Of a stretch of DNA of 64,000 nt, positions 33,985 through 42,210 are shown piece after piece (position 1 is the first letter of the stretch; the number at the start of each line of letters is the position of its first letter). Origin of the DNA: Sphingopyxis sp. TUF1 (lineage in GTDB: Bacteria; Pseudomonadota; Alphaproteobacteria; Sphingomonadales; Sphingomonadaceae). Made by a program: the position numbers and the translations under genes. The DNA is taken from assembly GCF_036687315.1 (NCBI RefSeq), contig NZ_CP144683.1:2612001-2676000 (forward strand). Reading direction: 5' to 3'. The notes beneath the pieces are model-generated. The model was given only the letters and a program-made list of their open reading frames with translations, ran no database searches and was not told the DNA's origin.

Positions 33985-34860
33985 GTGGAACTGACAGCAC
34001 AATGCGTATGGGAAGCCCGAACCGAACTCGGCGAGGGTGCGATCTGGGTCGGGGCCGAGCGCGCCCTCTATTATGTTGACGGCCTCGGCGGCAGGATCCT
34101 GCGTTATGACGAGCGGGAAGGCGGCCGCACCGTCTTCCAGTACGACGGCACGATCGGTTTCATTGCGCGGCGGGCCGAAGGTGGTCTGATCGCGGGTATC
34201 GACAATCGTCTTTGCGCCGTGGATATCGCGACGGGCGAGGTGAAGGAAATTGCCTTCCCCGAACCCGATCTTCCGGAAAGCCGCTTCAATGACGCAAAGG
34301 TCGACATGCGCGGCCGCTTGTGGGCCGGGACGCTCGACCGGGAGTGCAGGGCCGATGTCGGCGCGCTTTATCGCCTCGACCCCGACCACAGCCTCCACAA
34401 GATGGACAGCGGCTATTTTTGTACCAATGGCCCGGCTTTCTCGCCCGACGGCAAGATCCTCTACCATACCGATTCCCTCAAGCGGACGATCTATCAGTTC
34501 GACCTCGATACCGTCTCGGGCGCCCTTGGCGAGCGGCGGGTGTTCGTCGTGCTACGCGACGATCAGGGCATGCCCGACGGAATGACGGTCGATGCGTCCG
34601 GGCGGGTGTGGGTCGCCCAGTTTGGCGGGGCCGGCGTGACCGCCTACAATCCCGATGGGTCGGTCTATGCCACCGTGTCGGTTCCGTCCCCCAATGTCAC
34701 GACTTGCGCCTTCGGCGGCGATGATGGTTCGACGCTGTTTATCGCGACGTCGCTCGTCTCGATGACCGAGGAACAGAAAGCGCACTATCCGCTCGCGGGC
34801 GGCCTGTTCGCCGTGGCGGGACTTGCCGGAGGGCTACCTGCCTTCGATTTCCAGGGCTGA
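33985..34860 (+). CDS. SMP-30/gluconolactonase/LRE family protein
   Basis: A 291-residue SMP-30-type six-bladed propeller lactonase that hydrolyses sugar lactones or similar esters with a divalent metal. The start is the GTG at 33985 with GAGAGGGGC upstream; an open frame extends into the SDR gene but is not used. Metal ligand candidates are the Glu in LGEGAIWV, the Asn in SRFNDAKVD, and the Asp in MPDGMTVDA. It is 22 bases after the SDR. The pair SDR then lactonase is the usual arrangement of oxidative sugar pathways, although aromatic or terpenoid lactones are also possible. Confidence 0.9.
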   Translation: MELTAQCVWEARTELGEGAIWVGAERALYYVDGLGGRILRYDEREGGRTVFQYDGTIGFIARRAEGGLIAGIDNRLCAVDIATGEVKEIAFPEPDLPESRFNDAKVDMRGRLWAGTLDRECRADVGALYRLDPDHSLHKMDSGYFCTNGPAFSPDGKILYHTDSLKRTIYQFDLDTVSGALGERRVFVVLRDDQGMPDGMTVDASGRVWVAQFGGAGVTAYNPDGSVYATVSVPSPNVTTCAFGGDDGSTLFIATSLVSMTEEQKAHYPLAGGLFAVAGLAGGLPAFDFQG

Positions 34861-34875
34861 GCGGCGGCCACTCGC

Positions 34876-36054
34876 ATGTCCGACCTTCTATCCGCCGACC
34901 TCGTGCAGTTCAGGGACGATGTGCGCGCCTTTTTTCGCGATGAGTTCCCGTCCTCGCTGATTGCGAAAGCGCAGCAAGGGCAAAGCCTGACCAAGGCCGA
35001 TTATGTGCAGCTCGAGCAGGCTCTTGCCCGGCGCGGCTGGCTGGCCGCAAACTGGCCTAAGGCCCATGGCGGTACTGGCTGGTCGGCGATCGAGCGGTTT
35101 ATATTCGAGGAAGAAATGGAGCGGGCCGGGGCGCCGGAGCTCCTGCCGATGGGACTTCTCTACGTCGCGCCGGTGATATTTACCTTCGGCAGCGAAGCGC
35201 AGAAGGCTCGCTGGCTTCCCGACATCCTCAGCTCCCGGACCTTTTGGGCGCAGGGCTATTCGGAACCGGAAGCTGGGTCGGACTTGACCGCCCTGTCGAC
35301 GCGGGCGGTGCGGGACGGCGACGCCTATTTCGTCACCGGGACTAAGATCTGGACGAGCCATGCGTCGCATGCCGACTGGATATTCTGCCTTGTGCGAACG
35401 TCAGATGAGGGCAGGAAATCTCACGGGATAAGCTTTCTGTGCATCGACCTGGCGACGGCGGGCATCGAGGTGCGGCCGATATCGTCGATTGACGGGGGCA
35501 GCCATCTGCACAGCGTCCATTTCGACAATGTGCGAGTGCCGGCAGAGAATCTGATCGGAGAGGAAGGCCAGGGCTGGACCTATGCCAAATATCTGCTCCA
35601 GCATGAGCGAACATCCTATGCGCATGTTGCCGGGAAGCAGCAGAAGCTTCAGCGGTTGAAACATTGGCTGGCCGAAGGAGCCGGCGGCAACGATCCGGTG
35701 TTGACGCACCGCGTCGCCGAACTGGAGATCGACCTTCTCGCGCTCGAATATATGGCGCTGCGCGCGCTGTTACCGCTCGAGAGCGGGGCTGCGCCCGGCC
35801 TGCAAAGCTCGGTGATCAAGGTGCGCGCGACCGAATTGGCGCAGGATATAAGCGAGCTCTATCTCGACGCGGCGGGGGCGTTCGGCATCCCTTTCATTAC
35901 CGACCGCAACGCCGCGGACTGGGCCGCGCCCTTTGCCGGCTATCCGCCGTTCGCGCTTCGGGCGGCGAGCGACTATTTCTTCGATCGGGCGCAGACGATT
36001 TATGGCGGCAGCACCGAGATACAAAAGACCATCATCGCCAAGTTTTTATTCTAG
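34876..36054 (+). CDS. Acyl-CoA dehydrogenase
   Basis: A 392-residue acyl-CoA dehydrogenase with GYSEPEAGSDLTALSTRAV, the motif TGTKIWTSHASHADWI, and the C-terminal YGGSTEIQKTIIAKFLF that closes the FAD site. It begins 15 bases after the lactonase. The pattern resembles pimeloyl-CoA or branched side-chain ACADs (large-subunit type), but there is no adjacent small subunit here. It is followed after 9 bases by the MDR oxidoreductase. Confidence 0.94.
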   Translation: MSDLLSADLVQFRDDVRAFFRDEFPSSLIAKAQQGQSLTKADYVQLEQALARRGWLAANWPKAHGGTGWSAIERFIFEEEMERAGAPELLPMGLLYVAPVIFTFGSEAQKARWLPDILSSRTFWAQGYSEPEAGSDLTALSTRAVRDGDAYFVTGTKIWTSHASHADWIFCLVRTSDEGRKSHGISFLCIDLATAGIEVRPISSIDGGSHLHSVHFDNVRVPAENLIGEEGQGWTYAKYLLQHERTSYAHVAGKQQKLQRLKHWLAEGAGGNDPVLTHRVAELEIDLLALEYMALRALLPLESGAAPGLQSSVIKVRATELAQDISELYLDAAGAFGIPFITDRNAADWAAPFAGYPPFALRAASDYFFDRAQTIYGGSTEIQKTIIAKFLF

Positions 36055-36063
36055 GAGCCATGT

Positions 36064-37068
36064 ATGAGCCGTATGAGCAAGCGCTGGGTTGTCGCGGGAC
36101 GGCCGATCGGCCGTCCGCTGCAGGAAAGCGACTTCCGTTTCGAGGAGGCGCCGCTTCCGGCGCTCGCCGAGGGACAGGTCGTGGTTCGCGTCTGCTATCT
36201 GGGCTTCGAACCCGCCATCAAGGGCTGGATGGAAAGCAAGGGCAAACGCGCCATTTCCGAGATCGGCGAACCGATATTTTCCTTCGGCGTCGGCGAAGTC
36301 GTGGAATCCAACTCGCCGCGGCTCCAGCCCGGCGACTTCGTGGTCGGACCGATGCGCTGGCAGGATTATCTGATCGCTCCAGGGCACACGCTCGAGAAGA
36401 TCGACCGGGACGAATGGTTGACCGCGCACCTTGGGGTCGCGGGAATTTCCGGCTTCACCGCCTATTTCGGTCTCGAGAAGATCGGCCGTCCCTTTCCCGG
36501 CGATCTTGCTGTCGTCACCAGCGCAGCAGGCGCCGTGGGCGCTGCCGCCTGCCAGATATTGAAGCTGGCTGGCTGTCGGGTCATCGGCGTCGCCGGCGGA
36601 CCTGAAAAATGTGGCTGGCTGGTGGGCGAGCTCGGGATCGATGCGGCGATCGACTATAAGACGGAGGATGTCGGGGAGGCGCTTGACCGTCTTGCGCCGG
36701 AGGGTGTCGATCTGATGTTCGACAATGTCGGCGGCGACCAGCTCAATCAGGTCCTTGGCAGGCTGGCCTATGGTGGCCGCGTCGTTTTATGCGGAGGAAT
36801 TTCCCGCTATGAAAGCGCTTCGCCGACCGGGCCCGCCAATTATTTCAGTCTGGTTCCTCAACATGGAACCATGTCGGGCTTCATCGCGGGGACCTATGCG
36901 GCGGAATTCCCGGTCGCTCGTGCCCGCCTGTTGCGTTGGTTGCGCGAAGGCAGAATACACTCGAAAATCGATGTCACCGTAGGTTTGGAAAACGGTCCCG
37001 AAGCGTTGATGCGCATTTTCGTCGGCGCCAATTTCGGCAAGCAGGCACTCGAAGTTGCGAAGCCGTAG
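36064..37068 (+). CDS. Zinc-independent MDR NADP-dependent oxidoreductase (CurA/leukotriene-B4-dehydrogenase type)
   Basis: A 334-residue medium-chain reductase of the NADPH-dependent alkenal/enone reductase type (reduces or forms an alpha,beta-double bond). No zinc ligand cluster is visible. The NADP-binding motif is VVTSAAGAVGAAACQILK, and DLMFDNVGGDQLNQVL and CGGISRYE follow in the expected order. The start could be the ATG at 36064 or the in-frame one at 36073. It is the last gene of the left block. A copy of its last third lies at 40598-41000 on the far side of the island. Confidence 0.93.
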   Translation: MSRMSKRWVVAGRPIGRPLQESDFRFEEAPLPALAEGQVVVRVCYLGFEPAIKGWMESKGKRAISEIGEPIFSFGVGEVVESNSPRLQPGDFVVGPMRWQDYLIAPGHTLEKIDRDEWLTAHLGVAGISGFTAYFGLEKIGRPFPGDLAVVTSAAGAVGAAACQILKLAGCRVIGVAGGPEKCGWLVGELGIDAAIDYKTEDVGEALDRLAPEGVDLMFDNVGGDQLNQVLGRLAYGGRVVLCGGISRYESASPTGPANYFSLVPQHGTMSGFIAGTYAAEFPVARARLLRWLREGRIHSKIDVTVGLENGPEALMRIFVGANFGKQALEVAKP

Positions 37069-37142
37069 GTCAGATCTGGACGCGCGTCGCGGTTAGTCGG
37101 CACCAGAAAATACCGTCGTCCACATGTCGGGGCAACATCTGG
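36666..37142 (+). repeat. Direct repeat, left copy (3' end of MDR gene plus downstream bases)
   Basis: The segment from GGATGTCGG at 36666 to about 37142 is matched by 40598 to about 41045. The coding part differs by about seven amino acids in 132. Past the stop codon the match is weaker but still visible (CGGCACCA followed by AAAATACCGTC, then GCAACATC). It flanks the GT2/beta-barrel island on the left. Confidence 0.8.
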
Positions 37143-37547
37143 TGGCCAGCACCCTGCTCAATGATCCCGGCAAATAGCCGTATGATGCGATTGAGCGGGC
37201 ACAAAGGGCAAGCGCTTTTGGCAGCGCCGGAACTCCCGTCCACGAGTCCGAGCGGTGTGGTGGTTATTGAAGACCTTGGATGGCGGCAATTGCGCGGCCG
37301 ACGCTAGACATGAAAATCGGATAGAGCTGTTCCGCTGAAAGCTTTTATCTCCGAATTGGCATTGACACGAACAGTGATGCGGATGCCTCCACCGAAATGG
37401 AGCGGCCTGCTCTGGCCAAATGAGATGGGAGAATTTGCAGGTGGAATTTTCTGCCTTAGATTGGCCTTACCTGGACCGAACATCGCTTGCGCAAAAGCAG
37501 ACCCGGCCTATTTTTTGTAAATCGAACAAGCGTTAGATCGGCATAAA

Positions 37548-37568
37548 TGTGGGGGTGAGTGTGGGGGT
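37548..37568. repeat. Tandem TGTGGGGGT repeats
   Basis: Two copies of TGTGGGGGT, 37548-37556 and 37560-37568, spaced 12 bases start to start. G-rich repeats of this kind are sometimes seen next to attachment sites of tyrosine-recombinase islands, but no integrase or tRNA gene is visible here. Confidence 0.4.
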
Positions 37569-37958
37569 AGGAATTGTCATTCAAGATAAAAATAGTTTTA
37601 TTTCAACACATAACATATAAGTTCGATACAAGCCCTGCCACCACCCTCTGGGCGGCGATCGGCCACTGGCGGTCGGGAGTATTGTCCGAAGCGCCCTGCT
37701 GGAGGGCAGTGATTGGCTATCGTTGATCATGACGCCAGAGGGTTTCCGTGCCACATAGCGCTGACTGCATTGCATCCGGCGTTCGTGTGAGTAATTCGAA
37801 TTACGGTACACAGCCATATGTCACTTTATGTGGCGAATATAATCAAGTCATTCCGTTCACGGCGCTTTCATGACGTGCATTCCATGCGCGGCCCTTTTGG
37901 GCGAGCCAAGTGCGTTGATGTAGAGACACTAAGGTGTTGGAAATAACTTTTGGATAAA

Positions 37959-37983
37959 CACGGCACCGCCCGGGGGCGCCGTG
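37959..37983. promoter_or_regulatory. Hairpin just upstream of the glycosyltransferase start
   Basis: CACGGC (37959-37964) and GCCGTG (37978-37983) can pair around a GC-rich loop that ends 12 bases before the ATG at 37996. It could affect ribosome access or act as a processing or attenuation element. It has no T-tract and no known riboswitch signature. Confidence 0.35.
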
Positions 37984-37995
37984 GATGAATAAGTT

Positions 37996-39357
37996 ATGAT
38001 CGACACGCCTGCTAAGGAAGAACAATGGCGCCGCCTATATCTGGGCGTGCGCGGCAAGTTCCTTCTCGCTCTGACGATCGCGATAGCCTGGACGGCGCTT
38101 AGTGTGTGGTTATCGCAGCGTTGGCTGGTTGACCTTGCCCAAGTCACCAATTGGCCGTTCGCCCTGATTGCGATCATCTTCATTGCCTATGTTCCGGGCT
38201 TTATGAATGCCTTTCTGATCGCAACCCTGTCGCTCGATCGCCGGCCGACGGCGCATGTGTCACCAAAGCGGGAGATGCCGGGCGTGACCGTTCTTGTCGC
38301 AGCCTACAATGAAGCGGCGGGTATCCGCGATACGCTGACGAGCCTCTCACGACAGGATTATCAGGGACCGTTCGAGGTCTTCATTCTCAATGACGGATCA
38401 TCCGATGACACCGCGAAGATCGTTCGCGAGTATCTGGCGTCACTCACGCTACCGGCCACAGCAAAATTCACCTTGCATGATTTTCAGGTAAACCGCGGAA
38501 AATCGGCCGTTCTGAACGACGGTCTGAAAGCTGCTTCACATGATCTGGTTGTGACGATTGACGGCGACTGCTGGGTTCGGACCAATGCCCTGACGCAGAT
38601 TGTCAGCCGCTATCTGTCGGATCCCGACAATACGGTGGCCGTCGCCGGCGCCGTAATGGTTCGCAACTCGCGAGCGAACTTGCTGACCCGAGCGCAGGAG
38701 TGGGACTATTTTCACGGCATCGCGTCGGTCAAGCGTATGCAGGGCATGTACCACGGAACCCTCGTCGCGCAGGGCGCCTTCTCGCTGTACCGGCGCGACG
38801 CCCTCGAAGAAGTTGGCGGCTGGCCCGAGTGCGTCGGCGAGGACATCGTCGTCTCCTGGGCTCTGCTCGAACGCGACTACCGCATCGGTTATGCCGACAG
38901 CGCGCTGGCCTTTACCAATGTGCCCGAGCGCATCCGGCAGTTCGCGCTGCAGCGTAAACGCTGGTCGCGCGGCCTTATGGAGGCTTTCAAGGCGCATTGG
39001 CGGCTGCTCTTCAAACGCCGCATGGCGACGCTGTTCATCTGGTGGAACGTCGCCTTCCTGCCGTTGGATCTCGTCTACAGTTTTATCTTCATTCCCGGCA
39101 TCGTGCTCGCCTGTTTCGGCTATTTCTATATTGCCGGGCCGTTGACACTGGCGGTGTTGCCCTTGGCGGCGCTCTGGAACGTCGTGATCTTTCGCATCCA
39201 GCGCGACGTGTATCGCAACGAGAACCTGATCGTGCGGCGAAACCCGATGGGATTCCTGTTCTATGCGCTGGTCTATAGCCTGCTGATGCAGCCGGTTTGT
39301 GTGTGGGGTTATATCGCCGAGATCATCGGCATGAAGAAAAATTGGGATACGAAATGA
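37996..39357 (+). CDS. Processive family 2 glycosyltransferase (PgaC/cellulose-synthase-like), inner membrane
   Basis: A 453-residue membrane GT2 that should polymerise a beta-linked polysaccharide from a nucleotide sugar at the inner membrane. Two hydrophobic segments at the N-terminus (about 20-75), a cytosolic catalytic domain with VLVAAYNEA, LNDGSSDDT, the DxD motif DGD (189-191), GEDIVVSW (about 281) and QRKRW (319-323), and then three or so hydrophobic segments at the C-terminus. These are the D,D,D,QxxRW residues of processive synthases. There is no PilZ or MshEN domain. The ribosome site is weak. The next gene starts inside its stop codon (ATGA), so they are coupled. The product could be poly-N-acetylglucosamine, cellulose-like or another glycan. 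Confidence 0.9.
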   Translation: MIDTPAKEEQWRRLYLGVRGKFLLALTIAIAWTALSVWLSQRWLVDLAQVTNWPFALIAIIFIAYVPGFMNAFLIATLSLDRRPTAHVSPKREMPGVTVLVAAYNEAAGIRDTLTSLSRQDYQGPFEVFILNDGSSDDTAKIVREYLASLTLPATAKFTLHDFQVNRGKSAVLNDGLKAASHDLVVTIDGDCWVRTNALTQIVSRYLSDPDNTVAVAGAVMVRNSRANLLTRAQEWDYFHGIASVKRMQGMYHGTLVAQGAFSLYRRDALEEVGGWPECVGEDIVVSWALLERDYRIGYADSALAFTNVPERIRQFALQRKRWSRGLMEAFKAHWRLLFKRRMATLFIWWNVAFLPLDLVYSFIFIPGIVLACFGYFYIAGPLTLAVLPLAALWNVVIFRIQRDVYRNENLIVRRNPMGFLFYALVYSLLMQPVCVWGYIAEIIGMKKNWDTK

Positions 39358-40277
39358 AGTACACCGCCATCACGCTCTTTGCCGCGCTCGGCAGTCTGTC
39401 GGCAGCTCCGGCCGTTGCACAAGATGACGAAGCCGCGTCGTCGCCGCGAAGCGCCGTCGGCGTTGACATCTTCGCGTCGACCGATGCCGACCACACGGAT
39501 GTCATTCGCGCGGGCATCAATCTTGATCCCGTTTACAAGGGTCCCGATGACTATCTTGGCGTACGGGTCGAGAAGGCTTGGTATCGTCCCCTGGGTCTTG
39601 AGACAGCCGAAAGAGAACGGGTGTTTCTGCGATATGCCAACGGCTCTGCCGACTGGAAATGGAACGCGCAGATCGGCACCGACGGCGATACCATAATCGG
39701 TTCCGCGGCGATCCACGACGAGGCAAAGTACCGCAAGGAGGTCTTCATCGAGCGCGATATCGTCGAAACACCGCGCGGCGTGAGGGACGGTATCTATTAT
39801 ACCTTTTTGGGCGCGGCCCTCGATCTTCCCATCGACGATCGAAACAGCTTTACTGTGATGGCGGGAGCACAGGAATTTACGGGCAAGAATGTCCGCCTCC
39901 ATGCCCGAGCGAATTATGTCCATGTTCTCAAGTCCGAATGGGGCCTGAGTGCGCAGCTTCGGACGCGTTATTTCCACAGCACCCAGCCGCGCGAATATGA
40001 CTATTATTCACCGCGCTGGTACGTGCAGGCGCTGCCTGTTCTTCAGCTTCGCCGATATAGTGGCGGCTGGCGCTATATGGTGGCAGGCGGGGTTGGGGCA
40101 CAGCGGGATGCCGTCAGCGACTGGCGGGCTTCCTATTATGCCGCTGCCGAAGTCACTAGCCCGGCAGTCGGCAGTAACTGGCATTTCAAGGCTGCGGCGC
40201 TCTATAATAACATTCCGCAGAACACCGGCGCTTATGACTATGGACAGCTGACCGTCGGGATCACGAGAACTTTTTAG
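39354..40277 (+). CDS. Outer-membrane beta-barrel protein (BcsS/NfrA-barrel-like), likely glycan export partner
   Basis: A 307-residue protein starting at the ATG at 39354, which overlaps the glycosyltransferase stop. It has a signal peptide (LSAAPAVAQDD) and then alternating beta-strands ending in Phe (GQLTVGITRTF), as in outer-membrane barrels. Segments such as YYSPRWYVQALP and WRYMVAGGVGAQRD resemble the C-terminal barrels of PgaA/NfrA-like or BcsS-like proteins, but it lacks the TPR domain of PgaA. I infer that it is the outer-membrane pore or receptor for the glycan made by the coupled glycosyltransferase. Family assignment is uncertain. Confidence 0.75.
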   Translation: MKYTAITLFAALGSLSAAPAVAQDDEAASSPRSAVGVDIFASTDADHTDVIRAGINLDPVYKGPDDYLGVRVEKAWYRPLGLETAERERVFLRYANGSADWKWNAQIGTDGDTIIGSAAIHDEAKYRKEVFIERDIVETPRGVRDGIYYTFLGAALDLPIDDRNSFTVMAGAQEFTGKNVRLHARANYVHVLKSEWGLSAQLRTRYFHSTQPREYDYYSPRWYVQALPVLQLRRYSGGWRYMVAGGVGAQRDAVSDWRASYYAAAEVTSPAVGSNWHFKAAALYNNIPQNTGAYDYGQLTVGITRTF

Positions 40278-40597
40278 TCATGACAGACTGTGTGGTGGCG
40301 ACTCTTGCGCTGCCTGCCGCTTGAGCGGCTGCTGAAGCAAGCCATCGTAAGCGGCCGGAGATCCGCAATTCGAAGGAAACGTGATTGCGGCTTAGACGCA
40401 AGAAAGGTCCGCTTCTTTTGGTTTCGTCCCCAAACGCTTCCGGTCCGCAAACGGGCATTTGCGCGGCATAATGTCGGGCCTGCTGCCGGTTTGATGGAGG
40501 TGCGTGTGGTACGTTCGACAAAAATGGCGCGCCCGAAATAGGTGGACGTATAGTGATTTGTTTTCGATCCTCGTGCGATATGGCGGGCTACCCTCGT
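40278..40597. other. 320-base non-coding stretch at the right end of the island
   Basis: No convincing gene, promoter or terminator is seen. Short frames on both strands lack ribosome sites and family motifs. It separates the beta-barrel gene from the truncated MDR copy. Confidence 0.6.
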
Positions 40598-41000
40598 GGA
40601 TGTCGGCGAGGCACTAGACCGTCTTGCTCCGGCGGGTGTAGACCTGATGTTCGACAATGTCGGCGGCGAGCAGCTCAATCAGGTCCTTGGTAGGCTCGCC
40701 TATGGCGGCCGCGTGGTTTTATGCGGAGGAATCTCCCGCTATGAAAGCGCTTCGCCGACCGGGCCCGCGAATTATTTCAGCCTGATTCCGCAACATGGCA
40801 CCATGTCGGGCTTCATCGCGGGGACCTACGCGGCGGAGTTCCCGATCGCCCGAGCCCGCCTGTTGCGTTGGTTGCGCGAGGGCAAAATAAGCTCGAAAAT
40901 CGATGTCACTGTGGGCTTGGAAAATGGGCCCGAGGCGTTGATGCGCATTTTCGTCGGCGCCAATTTCGGCAAGCAGGTACTCGAAGTCGCTAAGCCTTAA
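40598..41000 (+). pseudogene. Truncated copy of the MDR oxidoreductase (C-terminal third)
   Basis: An in-frame segment equivalent to the last about 132 residues of the gene at 36064-37068, beginning at VGEALDRLAP and ending at the normal C-terminus LEVAKP. About seven substitutions separate the two, including KISS for RIHS. The N-terminal substrate domain and most of the cofactor-binding fold are absent and there is no good start or promoter, so it should not make an active enzyme. The frame is intact and substitutions look conservative, so the duplication may be recent or the loss may have followed an insertion into a former second copy. Confidence 0.85.
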
Positions 41001-41045
41001 ACGGCACCAAAAATACCGTCTTGCCGATATCGCGCAACATCCGGA
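40598..41045 (+). repeat. Direct repeat, right copy
   Basis: Counterpart of 36666-37142. The match starts abruptly at GGATGTCGG and runs through the MDR stop into about 45 bases of downstream sequence, with an approximately 30-base deletion just after the stop relative to the left copy. It forms the right boundary of the island. Confidence 0.78.
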
Positions 41046-41130
41046 TGAGGATCGTTCGAGTAACCACATCCGCGCCAGAACGTCGGCGACCGGCGGTTGC
41101 CGACCGCCGAGCAATCGCATTGGTTTCCAG

Positions 41131-42210
41131 TCAGGGTCGGTTTGCCGATGCTCCGTTCAAGCGGCCGGGATTGTGCGTGTCGAGCACCATCGGGCTGATG
41201 TCGAGTTTTTGGTCCAGTCGAGGAAAGACGCGCCGAGCGTTATTTTCGAAAATATCCTGTTTCTGATGCGGGGTCAGCGACGAATTTTCGATATAGCGGC
41301 GCGTGTCATCGAAATAGCGTCCGGTCTGGCTGTCGACGCCACGAACCGCGCCGATCATTTCCGATCCGAACAGGATGTTGGCCGTGTCCACAACCTCGCC
41401 CAGCAGGTTGATCCCGGGCTGGTGATAGACGCAGGTGTCGAAGAAGATATTTTTCATGAGGTGCGACGACAGGCTCGGCTTTCCGAGCATGTCGGCCAGA
41501 CCTCGGTACCGTCCCCAATGATAGGGAACGGCGCCGCCGCCGTGCGGGATGATAAGCCGCAACGAAGGGAAGTCGGCAAACAGATCGCCCTCGAGAAGCT
41601 GCATGAAGGCGATCGTGTCGGCGGCGATATAATAGGCGCCCGTTGCATGCATTGCCGGATTGCAGCTGCCCGACACATGCACCATCGCCGGGACGTCGAG
41701 CTCGCACAGTTTCTCGTAGAGCGGATACCAGAAACGGTCGGTGAGCGGCGGATGGTCGAACGCGCCGCCGCCCGGATCCGGATTGAGATTGCAGCCGACG
41801 AAGCCGAGTTCGGTGACGCAGCGTTCTAATTCGGAAATTGCTTCGCCCAGCCCGGCGCCCGGCGCCTGCGGCAGCATGCACACTCCCGTAAAGCGGTGCG
41901 GGAAAAGGTCGCAAACCCGCGCAATCAGTTCGTTGCTGCGCGCGGCCCAGTCTCTGCTTGTTCCGATGTCGCCGAGATGCGGCGCCATCGTCGAAGCGCG
42001 CGGGCTGAACAGCGTCATATCGATACCGCGTTCTTCGATCAGGCGGAGCTGGTTTCGCTCGATCGAATTGCGGATCTCGTCATCCGAAATCGTCGGATAA
42101 GGTGGCGCAGCGCTTCCTTCGGCCGCGGCGGCAAGCTGTGCGCGGCGCCAGATGTCATGGGCGTCGGGGGCGGTCGTGTAATGACCGTGGCAGTCGATGA
42201 TCAGCGTCAT
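41131..42210 (-). CDS. ligJ: 4-oxalomesaconate hydratase-like amidohydrolase (LigJ type)
   Basis: A 359-residue amidohydrolase-superfamily protein. The N-terminal IIDCHGHYTTAP is characteristic of LigJ, which hydrates 4-oxalomesaconate to 4-carboxy-4-hydroxy-2-oxoadipate in the protocatechuate/gallate 4,5-cleavage pathway. Other metal-site candidates are the His in VPAMVHVSGS and the His in LIIPHGGGAVPYHWGR. It is convergent with the truncated MDR copy and overlaps the upstream dehydrogenase gene (ATGA). Neighbouring ligK and ligU homologues support the role. A related decarboxylase function is possible but less likely given the context. Confidence 0.85.
   Translation of the reverse strand: MTLIIDCHGHYTTAPDAHDIWRRAQLAAAAEGSAAPPYPTISDDEIRNSIERNQLRLIEERGIDMTLFSPRASTMAPHLGDIGTSRDWAARSNELIARVCDLFPHRFTGVCMLPQAPGAGLGEAISELERCVTELGFVGCNLNPDPGGGAFDHPPLTDRFWYPLYEKLCELDVPAMVHVSGSCNPAMHATGAYYIAADTIAFMQLLEGDLFADFPSLRLIIPHGGGAVPYHWGRYRGLADMLGKPSLSSHLMKNIFFDTCVYHQPGINLLGEVVDTANILFGSEMIGAVRGVDSQTGRYFDDTRRYIENSSLTPHQKQDIFENNARRVFPRLDQKLDISPMVLDTHNPGRLNGASANRP

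Larger units (their letters stand above)
37069..37995. other. 927-base non-coding, AT-richer stretch at the left end of the island
   Basis: I see no convincing gene here: short frames on both strands have no recognisable motif or good ribosome site. Features seen: tandem TGTGGGGGT repeats at 37548-37556 and 37560-37568, an AT-rich inverted repeat ATAAAA/TTTTAT (37586-37601), and the hairpin before the glycosyltransferase start. Base composition is visibly more AT-rich than the flanking operons, which fits acquired DNA. Confidence 0.6.

Noticed and set aside
37581..37817. 78-codon frame on the minus strand in the non-coding island end
   Set aside because: No motif, no ribosome site, composition like random sequence; it may be chance.
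40290..40541. Short frames on both strands between the beta-barrel gene and the truncated MDR copy
   Set aside because: No recognisable protein features, and the two strands have competing frames of similar quality.
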